64,000 bases of DNA. Origin: Alkalicoccus daliensis. GTDB lineage: Bacteria; Bacillota; Bacilli; Bacillales; Salisediminibacteriaceae. The stretch spans positions 1 to 64,000 of the forward strand of contig NZ_FNIL01000006.1 of assembly GCF_900103955.1 (NCBI RefSeq), read 5' to 3'. Each line of letters opens with the position of its first letter. The first letter of the stretch is position 1. Positions 16,972-24,954 of the stretch are shown in pieces. Below the pieces are notes generated by a model, which saw only the letters and a list, made by a program, of their open reading frames with translations, ran no database searches and had not been told where the DNA came from. Position numbers and translations under genes: made by a program.

Positions 16972-18009
16972 TTACTCTGTTTCTTCCTCGCCCATAAACC
17001 TCTGTACTTCCAGCTCATCCCAGAAAGTGATATCTGCTTCATTAATAGAAGCATCTGCAATGGCATTAATTGCAGCTTCCATGGATATTACAGCCTGCTG
17101 GATCAGGTAGCCGTTGCTTTTTTGGCCGAGCACCTGGTTCGGATTCGAATGGTCAATCATGCCTCTCATCTCAAAGAGAAGCGTAGCAATGTCATATTCA
17201 TAGGCAAGTCCGTTTCGCGCAATAGTGTTTGCCGATCCCCCGTTGTATTTACCGAGCAGACCAAATCCACGCTTTTCCACTGCATCATACATAACGGACC
17301 CAAGCTGTTTGGACATTTCGACAACCTCGGGATCTACTCCTTCATTTGTCGGATAAAGAATAGAGCCGGATACTAATTTCCCATCAATACCGGAGCGTGC
17401 ACCCTGATGATGAAAATCTACTAAGTAATCAATGTCATATGCGCGAAGTACATTGTGGTGCAGCGCATAAGTTTCAGGTTCTGCGAGCGTATTATGATCA
17501 CGGTTTAAATCTACATTATTTGCGTTTGTTCTTGTAGCTATCCCGCCTGCGACATGATCGGATAAGTCGAAATTCACATCTCCCACGGCACCGTCAGGAT
17601 TTAAGCGGGGCACAAAAAATACATTCACTGCTTCTGCAAGCTCGCGGTTATGTTTGTTATTATTGGATAACCCTTTAATCACGTTTAGTGCACCTTCAGT
17701 AATCATCACTTCGTTTCCATGCTGCTGGGTTAGAAATAAAATCGTTGGATTGTCAGGGTTGTTGCCGAATTTCACCAGCGGAATATCTCTTCCCTTTACA
17801 GACTGGCCAATAATCTCAACTTCTATATTGTCTGAACGCTCTGCTGCCCGCTGTACATCAGCCAGAAGATCTTCGTTACTGGTCAATCGTTCTCCCTTAA
17901 TTGTTTCATTTCCATTGTAGTTCGGTCCATTTCCTACCGCACCCGCCGGCAGCGCAAACATAGAAAGAGTCAGCACAAAAATGAGGGTCATAATCGTAAT
18001 TTTTTTCAT
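16972..18009 (-). CDS. Secreted M14-family metallocarboxypeptidase
   Basis: This exported zinc peptidase removes C-terminal residues from peptides, or possibly trims wall peptides. The 345-residue protein starts with a signal peptide (about 1-25) and shows the M14 zinc site HGNE (in QQHGNEVMITEG) with a downstream His in LVDFHHQG, the RLNPDGA and VDLNRDH substrate motifs, and the catalytic Glu in LFEMRG. The start is the ATG at 18009, 8 bases after AAAGGA; a start three codons upstream overlaps that site. It lies between two NlpC/P60 genes, so a role in wall turnover is reasonable, but it has its own terminator. Confidence 0.9.
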   Translation of the reverse strand: MKKITIMTLIFVLTLSMFALPAGAVGNGPNYNGNETIKGERLTSNEDLLADVQRAAERSDNIEVEIIGQSVKGRDIPLVKFGNNPDNPTILFLTQQHGNEVMITEGALNVIKGLSNNNKHNRELAEAVNVFFVPRLNPDGAVGDVNFDLSDHVAGGIATRTNANNVDLNRDHNTLAEPETYALHHNVLRAYDIDYLVDFHHQGARSGIDGKLVSGSILYPTNEGVDPEVVEMSKQLGSVMYDAVEKRGFGLLGKYNGGSANTIARNGLAYEYDIATLLFEMRGMIDHSNPNQVLGQKSNGYLIQQAVISMEAAINAIADASINEADITFWDELEVQRFMGEEETE

Positions 18010-18262
18010 AGGACACATCCTTTTTCAAATTTTAGATGAATTTATTCCACCTAAATTAATGCTATATTGAAATTAAAAATCAAACAACAGACCTTATGAA
18101 TGATTTTTTAAATTAGGAAAATCAGGATTATATTAGCATATAAAGAAAATAATTACTTACTACCCGGTACAAAACTTCCTAATTTCAATATTTATGGAAA
18201 GCAGGCCTATGACTAATTGAGATTTTTAATTCCCAAACGTTCTAAAAGAATCATTTTTGCAG

Positions 18263-18296
18263 TAAAAAAAGACACCCCGAAGTTCAGGGTGTCTTG
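18263..18296 (-). terminator. Terminator of the second NlpC/P60 gene
   Basis: GACACCC and GGGTGTC pair around a 9-base loop, followed on the minus strand by a seven-T run. Confidence 0.85.
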
Positions 18297-18307
18297 AAAT
18301 ATTTTAA

Positions 18308-19006
18308 TTACAGACGCTTAGCTCCTAGATAAGCGTTGCTCCAGTAAGAGCTTCCCATGTTGGAAATTGTTACTCCAGTAGAAGCACCAGCGTGGATAAA
18401 CTGGTTTCCTCCCAGGTAGATACCTACGTGAGATGGACCTCTGCGAGTTTCAAAGAATACAAGATCTCCAACGGATGGACTGGATACACGTGTACCCGCG
18501 CTCCACATTTGTGCTACTGTACGAGGAGTGCTTTTTCCATTCTGTGCAAAAGTATATTGTACGAAACCACTGCAGTCAAAACCGCGTGGAGTAGTGCCGC
18601 CCCATACATACGGAGTTCCAATCTGGCTTCTCGCTGTAGAAATAATGCCGCTTGAACTGCTTGATGTGCTCGCTCCTGCTACTGCAGTAGAATTGCTTGA
18701 GCTGCTTGAGCTGCTTGATGCAGATAGACCAAGTGAGCTGAGTGTTGCAGGACCAGCTACTCCATAGAAGTTACCTGCCGGGCTTGAAATGCGGTGTGCA
18801 AGCTGGTAAGACTGAACAGCACGCAGTGTCATTGGACCAAATACACCGTCCACATTGGAAGAACTATTATGTCCTTTAGATGCTAAAGTCTGCTGAAGTT
18901 CTGTTACACTTGCTCCACGATCTCCCATTTTTACTGTTGCTTCTGAAACTGTTGGTGCTACCAGCAGCGCCCCTGCTAGTGCAATACTCATCATAAATTT
19001 TTTCAT
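18308..19006 (-). CDS. Secreted NlpC/P60 peptidoglycan hydrolase, paralogue 2
   Basis: This has the same domain order as the gene at 15959: signal peptide, peptidoglycan-binding domain, Ser-rich linker, and NlpC/P60 domain with Cys (GFDCSGF) and His (GPSHVGIYLGG). At 232 residues it is slightly shorter, mainly in the linker. The first 60 residues of the two proteins are almost identical (MGDRGASVTELQQTLASKGH in both), which points to a fairly recent duplication. I chose the ATG at 19006; a TTG two codons earlier is also possible. The two enzymes may be expressed under different conditions or simply add dose. Confidence 0.92.
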   Translation of the reverse strand: MKKFMMSIALAGALLVAPTVSEATVKMGDRGASVTELQQTLASKGHNSSSNVDGVFGPMTLRAVQSYQLAHRISSPAGNFYGVAGPATLSSLGLSASSSSSSSSNSTAVAGASTSSSSSGIISTARSQIGTPYVWGGTTPRGFDCSGFVQYTFAQNGKSTPRTVAQMWSAGTRVSSPSVGDLVFFETRRGPSHVGIYLGGNQFIHAGASTGVTISNMGSSYWSNAYLGAKRL

Positions 19007-19104
19007 TTTCAAACTCTCTCCCTTATCCCATGTTTTTTGAATTATGTAATATTCTATTTTTTAAAGTGTTTTTCTCTTGAACAAGTTTTATATTAAATCA
19101 AATC

Positions 19105-19172
19105 GGGTATGTTGTGTACCCTTTTTTACATTTGTAATTAAACTAGCATTTCTATGTAACATTATTGTAATA
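19105..19172 (-). promoter_or_regulatory. Leader palindrome and WalR-like box of NlpC/P60 paralogue 2
   Basis: GGGTA (19105-19109) and TACCC (19117-19121) match the palindrome before paralogue 1. On the minus strand TATTAC-AATAA-TGTTAC (19156-19172) fits 11 of 12 positions of the WalR consensus TGTWAH-N5-TGTWAH, and WalR is known to control wall hydrolases in Firmicutes. Otherwise the 340-bp gap up to 19345 holds nothing I can name. Confidence 0.45.
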
Positions 19173-19344
19173 TACATTCATCAAATTGGTTATTACTGTA
19201 TTTTTAATATTACTTATACCGGGGACTTATACCTTTTATAATTAAATTTCACTATAAAGTACAACGATGTTATTTCGATATATAGTTCTTTTATTGCGTA
19301 ATGTTCTCTATGATGTATCTTTACGAAATGAGGGTTTGTAATAT

Positions 19345-19377
19345 TAAAATACCGTACTCTTTTTTCGAGTACGGTAG
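19345..19377 (-). terminator. Terminator of the STAS-like gene
   Basis: TACCGTACTC and GAGTACGGTA form a perfect 10-bp stem with a 7-base loop and flanking A/T runs. Confidence 0.8.
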
Positions 19378-19383
19378 CCCTTC

Positions 19384-19746
19384 TTAATTTTGCTGAATCC
19401 ATTTTTTCGCCTCATCTTCTTTTTCCAGGGGAAACTGGCGTACATTCGTATCTGCAAATATATCGATTCCTTTTGACAATGCCTGCATCGTGTTCTGCTC
19501 CCCGACAACCGCAAATTTATCGACCTGCTCCAGATCATTCTCTTTTATAAACTGAATCCGGTCTTTCATGGTAGACAGCTCCACCCCTTCTAAATCGGAT
19601 ACTTTCAAGAAAACATTTATTTTCTTATATCGATCGAGCAGCTCCTCAATTTCCGCAGTTGCTTCTTTATATTCCTTCTCTTCAATCTTGCTGTCCACTT
19701 CAAAAGCAATCACATTCCCGCTGCTCCAATCCAGTTTTCCATTCAT
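19384..19746 (-). CDS. SpoIIAA-like STAS-domain protein
   Basis: This 120-residue cytoplasmic protein resembles the SpoIIAA-like/STAS family (DUF3478 type), which are small alpha-beta proteins with a lipid- or partner-binding surface. Features seen are the N-terminal beta hairpin (GNVIAFEVDSKIEEKEY), a central helix-strand unit and the C-terminal stretch VRQFPLEKEDEAKKWI that is typical of the family. The ATG at 19746 follows AAGGAGG closely. It is a single gene with its own terminator. No phosphorylatable serine in the SpoIIAA position is apparent, so a sigma-factor role is unlikely; the function is unknown. Confidence 0.75.
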   Translation of the reverse strand: MNGKLDWSSGNVIAFEVDSKIEEKEYKEATAEIEELLDRYKKINVFLKVSDLEGVELSTMKDRIQFIKENDLEQVDKFAVVGEQNTMQALSKGIDIFADTNVRQFPLEKEDEAKKWIQQN

Positions 19747-19845
19747 ACAATCTGCCTCCTTCTATGGATGTTACTCATTTAATTTCCTATGAAGAGAAGG
19801 TTTAAACCAGGGGATGCCTTTTCTTGTTTAACAAACAGGATACCG

Positions 19846-20460
19846 TGCCCGCTTATTTTACTCCCGCGGCCGCTATTTTACTTTAAATCGGCTATGCTTT
19901 ACTCCGATCCTTCTATGCTTTACTCAAAAGCCCCTATACTTTACTCCAAACACGCTATGCTGACATTCGACTGAGCTTTAATACACTGACTCCCTCTCCG
20001 ACCAACCTGGGAAGAGCATATTACCTTCTTCATTTAACCCTCCTCCCCCATCGAAAATGGAAATAGAGATGCTAATTTACGTTCGTGCCCGCTTAATATA
20101 CTGCCGCATCCGCTATTATCCTCCAAATCGGCTATGCTTTACTCCGATCCTTCTATGCTTTACTCAAAAGTCCCTATACTTAACTCCAAACACGCTATGC
20201 TGACATCCGACTGAGCTATAATACACTGACTCCCTCTCCTACCAACCTGGGAAGAGCATGTTACCTTTTTCATTTAAAACCCCTCCCCCATCGAAAATGG
20301 AAATGGAGATGCTAATTTACGTCCGTGCCCGCTTATTTTACTCCCGCGGCCGCTATTTTACTTCAAATCGGCTATGCTTTACTCTGATCCTGCTATGCTT
20401 TACTCAAAAGTCTCTATACTTTACTCCAAACACGCTATGCTGACATTCGACTCGGCTATC
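19846..20460 (-). repeat. Array B: three blocks of the 21-bp phased repeat, inverted
   Basis: Read on the minus strand this has the same design as array A: units such as AGCATAGCGTGTTTGGAGTA in 21-bp steps, the 20-bp AATAGCGGCCGCGGGAGTAA, then AATAAGCGGGCACG, and a spacer with AAATGAAGAAGGTAATATGC. The block ends at CGTGCCCGC lie at 19847, 20084 and 20324, so the period is 237-240 bp. Relative to array A the orientation is opposite. The rest of the gap to 20612 shows no gene; short frames here are products of the repeat. Confidence 0.85.
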
Positions 20461-20612
20461 CTGTAATCACCTAATTATCGCTTTCCTTCTATAGTAAGAT
20501 GTCTCACTTCTGCTTCTTTCATCCGCTTACAAAAAATAAGTGTTTCTTTCGCTTCTCGAAAAGGAATATAGAAAGAAAACCTGTTTTTTTCACAGCGCAA
20601 TGGAGGCACTAT

Positions 20613-22418
20613 ATGAAATTACTTGATTACTGGATGTACCTTGCTCTTGCCATGGGCAAGTTATATATTTTCAGTTTATATACTGACACTGCATATCCCG
20701 CTTCTCTTTTCATACTTAATTTATCCGGCATGCTGCTCCTTTCGAGCTGGGTGCTCTTGCTTCGAAAAGAAAAGCGCCGCTGGTTTTTTATATTATTAAT
20801 GCTTATGCACAGCACGCTCCTCATTTCCGATATGTGGTATTACCGCTATTTTGAAAACTTTCTTTCCATTGCGCTTATTTCTGAAATCCCCCAGATGACT
20901 TCCGTCGGCGGTGGATTTGCGGCAATTATTCAGTGGACTGACTTTTTCCTGTATGCGGATGTGCTGCTCTTTATACTTCTTATTTTCCTGCTTAGACATT
21001 TCTTTACAAATTCACCCCGCAGAACAAGAATGCAAACTGCCGGCACAGCGTTCGGAGCGGGGCTCGTCCTTTTCATCGCCGCCATCTCATTTCAGACAGC
21101 GACAGAAGATGACTGGCAGAGAAATCAGGCAATTACGAATATGCGTGAATACTACGCGCTCGGTTTCTGGGGCTACCACGGGGTGGATTTGTTAAAGGGT
21201 ATCGGAATTACGGTTTATGACCGAGGAAAAGCCCCGCCGGAAGAAATGCTGGCACAGCAGTCAGAAAGCACGGATATGCCGGAGGAGCAGCCAAATGTCA
21301 TTATTGTGCAGCTGGAGTCCTTTCAGACTTCTGTTATAAATACGGAGATCAACGGGCAGGAGCTGACGCCGCACCTGAATCAGCTTCAGGAGGAAATGCT
21401 GTATTTTCCAAATTTTTATCATCAGACACATGAAGGAAGAACTTCAGACGCAGAATTTATCGTTAACAGCTCGCTCTACCCGCTAAAATCAGGTTCCGTT
21501 TACCCGCAGCATCCGGAGAATAAGTTTGATGCGCTGCCGGAGGAACTTCGTGAACACGGCTATGACACCGCTGCGTTCCACGCTTATGAAAAAGAATTCT
21601 GGAACCGCAACGAAGTTTACGGCAGCCTGGGGTACAATTCTTTTTTCAGTGAAGAAGATTACCCGGACGGTGAAATTATTAATATCGCCTTAAACGATAA
21701 AGATTTTTTCGATACCTCCTTAGCGTATATGGAAACGATGGAAGAACCTTATTTTTCATTTCTTGTTGCTTTAACGAGCCATATCCCCTATGACTTTCCT
21801 GAAGAAAAACAGGTGCTCGATCTTTCCGGCTATGAGGATCCGCTCCTGCGCGGGTATTACCATACTGTGCATTACGTGGATGAAGCAGTTGGGAAACTCG
21901 TGGACGATTTAAAAGAGCAGGAGCTGTGGGAGGATTCCATTGTTGTTTTTTATGGAGACCATGACAGCGGCTTAACCGCACCTGAGGGAGAAATGGCACG
22001 GACGAATGAGGTACAAAATGAAGTGGATTTATTTAAACTGGACCGCGCAGTTCCACTTTTTATCAAGGTGCCAGGAGAAGCAGCAGGAGAAGTAGTTGAA
22101 CAAAGCGGCGGGCAGATCGATCTTGCACCGACGATTCTGGATCTGCTCGATATAGATACCCCCTTCATGCTCGGGCAGTCTCTGCTTGATGAAGAAGATA
22201 ATCTTACCGTCTTCCGGGATGGGTCCTTCCGCCATGGCGAGCTGTATTATGTACCTGATTTAACCGAGGCGCCGGGGAAAGGGACCTGCTACGCAATGTC
22301 TTCCGGCGATGAAGTGTCTCTCCAGGACTGCCTGGAACAGGAAGACAGGGCAATTAACGAGCTGCTTCTTTCTGATATGATAATAGAGGGAAATTTACTG
22401 GAAGAAGCACGCAATTAA
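20613..22418 (+). CDS. LTA synthase-family phosphoglycerol transferase
   Basis: Proteins of this family polymerise glycerol phosphate from phosphatidylglycerol onto a lipid anchor outside the membrane. The 601-residue protein has five N-terminal membrane helices (to about residue 180) and an extracellular sulfatase-fold domain with the nucleophile region FYHQTHEGRTSDAEF, metal-site motifs NVIIVQLESFQ and VVFYGDHDSG, and TSHIPYDFP. The start is the ATG at 20613, where GGAGG lies 6 bases upstream; the frame extends 38 codons further without a ribosome binding site. It is followed 15 bp later by dsdA, so the two are cotranscribed. It could be a primase, a synthase or a paralogue for another polymer. 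Confidence 0.9.
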   Translation: MKLLDYWMYLALAMGKLYIFSLYTDTAYPASLFILNLSGMLLLSSWVLLLRKEKRRWFFILLMLMHSTLLISDMWYYRYFENFLSIALISEIPQMTSVGGGFAAIIQWTDFFLYADVLLFILLIFLLRHFFTNSPRRTRMQTAGTAFGAGLVLFIAAISFQTATEDDWQRNQAITNMREYYALGFWGYHGVDLLKGIGITVYDRGKAPPEEMLAQQSESTDMPEEQPNVIIVQLESFQTSVINTEINGQELTPHLNQLQEEMLYFPNFYHQTHEGRTSDAEFIVNSSLYPLKSGSVYPQHPENKFDALPEELREHGYDTAAFHAYEKEFWNRNEVYGSLGYNSFFSEEDYPDGEIINIALNDKDFFDTSLAYMETMEEPYFSFLVALTSHIPYDFPEEKQVLDLSGYEDPLLRGYYHTVHYVDEAVGKLVDDLKEQELWEDSIVVFYGDHDSGLTAPEGEMARTNEVQNEVDLFKLDRAVPLFIKVPGEAAGEVVEQSGGQIDLAPTILDLLDIDTPFMLGQSLLDEEDNLTVFRDGSFRHGELYYVPDLTEAPGKGTCYAMSSGDEVSLQDCLEQEDRAINELLLSDMIIEGNLLEEARN

Positions 22419-22433
22419 GAAAGGAGTTTTCGT

Positions 22434-23762
22434 ATGACTATGACAAACGAAGAAATTCAGCAGTGGACCAAGAAGTATCCACTCCTGCACCAGATTATGA
22501 ATGTAACGCCGGTGACCTGGCTGAATCCGAATCTCCGTAATTTGATGGACACTGCGGATATGCCGGTAACGTATGAGGATATGATAGATGCCGCAGAGCG
22601 CTGGCAACGGTTCGCGCCCTATCTGGCGAAGGAATTTCCGGAAACGAGAGAAACGGAAGGAATTGTGGAATCTCCCTTAAAAGAGATTGCTTCGATGAAA
22701 CATCAGTTAAACGATTATTACAAGGCAGACATTGCAGGAGCCCTGTACCTGAAGTGCGACAACGACCTCGCTATCGCGGGCTCAATTAAGGCGCGCGGCG
22801 GCGTATATGAGGTGCTGTATTACGCCGAGCAGCTTGCGCTCGATGCCGGTTTGATTACCTTAGGAGACAATTACGAAGTTTTTGCAGAACCGCAGATGAA
22901 AGAGTTCTTTTGCAATTACTCGATCGGCGTAGGCTCCACGGGCAATCTCGGCTTAAGCATCGGAATTATGAGCGCGAAGCTCGGCTTTGATGTCTCTGTA
23001 TTTATGTCTGCGGATGCTAAACAGTGGAAAAAAGATCTTCTGCGGGAAAAAGGAGCGCACGTGCACGAGTTTGAGGGTGATTTCAGCGAAGCCATTACGA
23101 CTGGACGTGAGATGACAGTGCAAAAGCCGAACGGCTATTTTGTCGATGATGAATCGTCAAAGCACCTCTTTCTCGGCTACAGCGTCGCAGCTTTCCGTCT
23201 GAAGGAACAGCTGAACACAGCCGGGGTAACTGTGGACAGTGAACATCCGCTCGTCGTGCACCTGCCGTGCGGCGTCGGCGGCTCGCCCGGCGGCATTGCA
23301 TTTGGGCTGAAGCAGGTATTCGGGGACGCCGCGCACTGCTTTTTCGTGGAGCCGACCCACGCACCAGCAATGCTGCTCGGTCTCCTGACAGGAGAAAAAG
23401 AAAAAGTTTCCGTGCAGGATTTCGGGCTTGATAACTTAACAGAAGGCGACGGTCTCGCCGTCGGACGCCCGTCCAGCTTCGCCTCCTCCATCAGTGAACA
23501 GCTCGTAAGCGGCGTTTACACGATGGAAGACGCAGACATGTTCCGCCTGCTTGCACTGCTTGGAGACAGCGAGCAGATTTTCGTGGAACCCTCCGCGGCG
23601 ACGGGACTGCTCGGACCCGGGAAAATAAAAGCCTCCGATTACCTGCAGCAAAAGGGACTGGATGAAGCACAAGCAACGCATATCGTCTGGTCTACCGGCG
23701 GCGCGCTCGTGCCGGAAGAGGATATGCAGGAGTTTTATGAGAAAGGGAAGAAGCTATTATAA
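22434..23762 (+). CDS. dsdA: D-serine ammonia-lyase
   Basis: This PLP enzyme breaks D-serine down to pyruvate and ammonia. The 442-residue length and motifs match DsdA: the PLP lysine Lys119 in GSIKARGGVYE, the phosphate loop SIGVGSTGNLGLSIG and the C-terminal VWSTGGALVPEEDM. It is cytoplasmic. The ATG at 22434 has AAAGGAG upstream and the gene follows the LTA-synthase-like gene after 15 bp. No dsdC or dsdX homologue is nearby. Base composition is noticeably richer in G+C than most neighbours, particularly around 23,200-23,400. The pairing with a wall-polymer gene is unusual. Confidence 0.95.
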   Translation: MTMTNEEIQQWTKKYPLLHQIMNVTPVTWLNPNLRNLMDTADMPVTYEDMIDAAERWQRFAPYLAKEFPETRETEGIVESPLKEIASMKHQLNDYYKADIAGALYLKCDNDLAIAGSIKARGGVYEVLYYAEQLALDAGLITLGDNYEVFAEPQMKEFFCNYSIGVGSTGNLGLSIGIMSAKLGFDVSVFMSADAKQWKKDLLREKGAHVHEFEGDFSEAITTGREMTVQKPNGYFVDDESSKHLFLGYSVAAFRLKEQLNTAGVTVDSEHPLVVHLPCGVGGSPGGIAFGLKQVFGDAAHCFFVEPTHAPAMLLGLLTGEKEKVSVQDFGLDNLTEGDGLAVGRPSSFASSISEQLVSGVYTMEDADMFRLLALLGDSEQIFVEPSAATGLLGPGKIKASDYLQQKGLDEAQATHIVWSTGGALVPEEDMQEFYEKGKKLL

Positions 23763-23765
23763 AGG

Positions 23766-23796
23766 AACACCCCCATCAGCGTCTGATGGGGGTGTT
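23766..23796. terminator. Terminator between dsdA and xylH
   Basis: ACACCCCCATCAG and CTGATGGGGGTGT form a perfect 13-bp stem with a 3-base loop; the T tract is short on both sides. It separates two convergent operons. Confidence 0.8.
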
Positions 23797-23823
23797 TAAT
23801 AAGTTTTCATTATAAGCTTAACG

Positions 23824-24954
23824 CTACTTCTTTTTAGAAGAAATATCCAGATATACCGCTAATATTAAAATAAGACCTTTTACGATATACTGCCAGAAAG
23901 GCGCTACATTCATCATACTCATGCCATTATCAATACTGGCCATAATAAGAGCGCCAAGGATCGAGCCGACAATTGTACCGACGCCACCCATGAGGCTTGT
24001 GCCCCCGATAACTACAGCAGCAATCGCATCTAATTCATACATCTGCCCTGCGCCTACGGTGCCTGCATTCAGTCTGCTTGTCAGAACGATACCGCCGATT
24101 GCGGCAAGTCCCCCCATAAGTATAAATACACTCATGACGTTTCTTTTACTGTTGATCCCGGAAAGTTTCGCAGCTTCCGAATTCCCTCCGATTGCGTAGA
24201 TATGCCGGCCAAAAGTAGTATTTTTGGAAATGAATATGAAAACAGCAGCTACTACTAATAAAATAAGCAGCGGTACTGGAACGCCCTGATATCTGCTCAG
24301 CATGTATACTAAAAATAGTATGGCAAGGGACGAGGCGGCTGCTATGCCGTAATCAACGTAAACACTGTTTAGTGCCAAGTCCAGTTTTTTACGCTTTTGC
24401 CTCTTTTTGAATGCTGAAATAAAGGTAAATATTATAAAAGCTGCCACCAGCGCATACCCGATGACATAGGGAAGATATGCCTGGCCAATTACCCGGAAAG
24501 AGTCATTCATCGGAGCGATTGTCTGCCCGCCGCTTATCCCTAAAAGAATCCCCCGGAAGATCATCATCCCACCTAAAGTGACAATAAATGCTGGCACCCC
24601 TTTATAGGCGACCCACCAGCCCTGCCACATTCCTAAGAGAATTCCAGCCAGAATAGTGACCACGATGACAGGAAATGTCGACCAGCCATACCAGACTTGC
24701 AATATCGCTGCAATTCCTCCGGTCAACCCCAAAAGAGATCCTACTGATAAATCAATATGCCCGGCTACAATGATCAAAGTCATTCCTACTGCTAAAAGTC
24801 CAATGACTGTCATTTGACGAGAAAGGTTCGCCAGGTTTCTTGAAGATACAAAATCCCCATTTGTCATCAATGCAAATATCACAAATATTGCGATCAATGC
24901 AAAAATGAGTGTATATGCTCTTACGTCCATTTTGAAACTAAGCTTATTTTTCAT
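23824..24954 (-). CDS. xylH: Xylose-type ABC transporter permease
   Basis: XylH forms the membrane channel of a class-II sugar ABC importer. The 376-residue protein is hydrophobic with about 10 helices and the family motifs GHIDLSVGSLLG, IYAIGGNSEAAKLSGI and VVIGGTSLMGGVGT. It overlaps the end of xylG by 11 bp and its ribosome binding site (GGAGGGG) lies inside xylG. It is the last gene of xylFGH. Xylose as substrate is inferred from the operon and the divergent xylR; other pentoses are possible. Confidence 0.92.
   Translation of the reverse strand: MKNKLSFKMDVRAYTLIFALIAIFVIFALMTNGDFVSSRNLANLSRQMTVIGLLAVGMTLIIVAGHIDLSVGSLLGLTGGIAAILQVWYGWSTFPVIVVTILAGILLGMWQGWWVAYKGVPAFIVTLGGMMIFRGILLGISGGQTIAPMNDSFRVIGQAYLPYVIGYALVAAFIIFTFISAFKKRQKRKKLDLALNSVYVDYGIAAASSLAILFLVYMLSRYQGVPVPLLILLVVAAVFIFISKNTTFGRHIYAIGGNSEAAKLSGINSKRNVMSVFILMGGLAAIGGIVLTSRLNAGTVGAGQMYELDAIAAVVIGGTSLMGGVGTIVGSILGALIMASIDNGMSMMNVAPFWQYIVKGLILILAVYLDISSKKK

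Noticed and set aside
16777-19121. GGGTA(T/C) before the NlpC/P60 genes as a sigma-B -10 box
   Set aside because: No GTTTAA-type -35 lies at the right distance before paralogue 1, and in paralogue 2 the spacing is 16, longer than usual.
23095-23681. Overlapping minus-strand frames opposite dsdA
   Set aside because: They arise from the GC-rich coding sequence of dsdA on the other strand and have no start signals or recognisable motifs.
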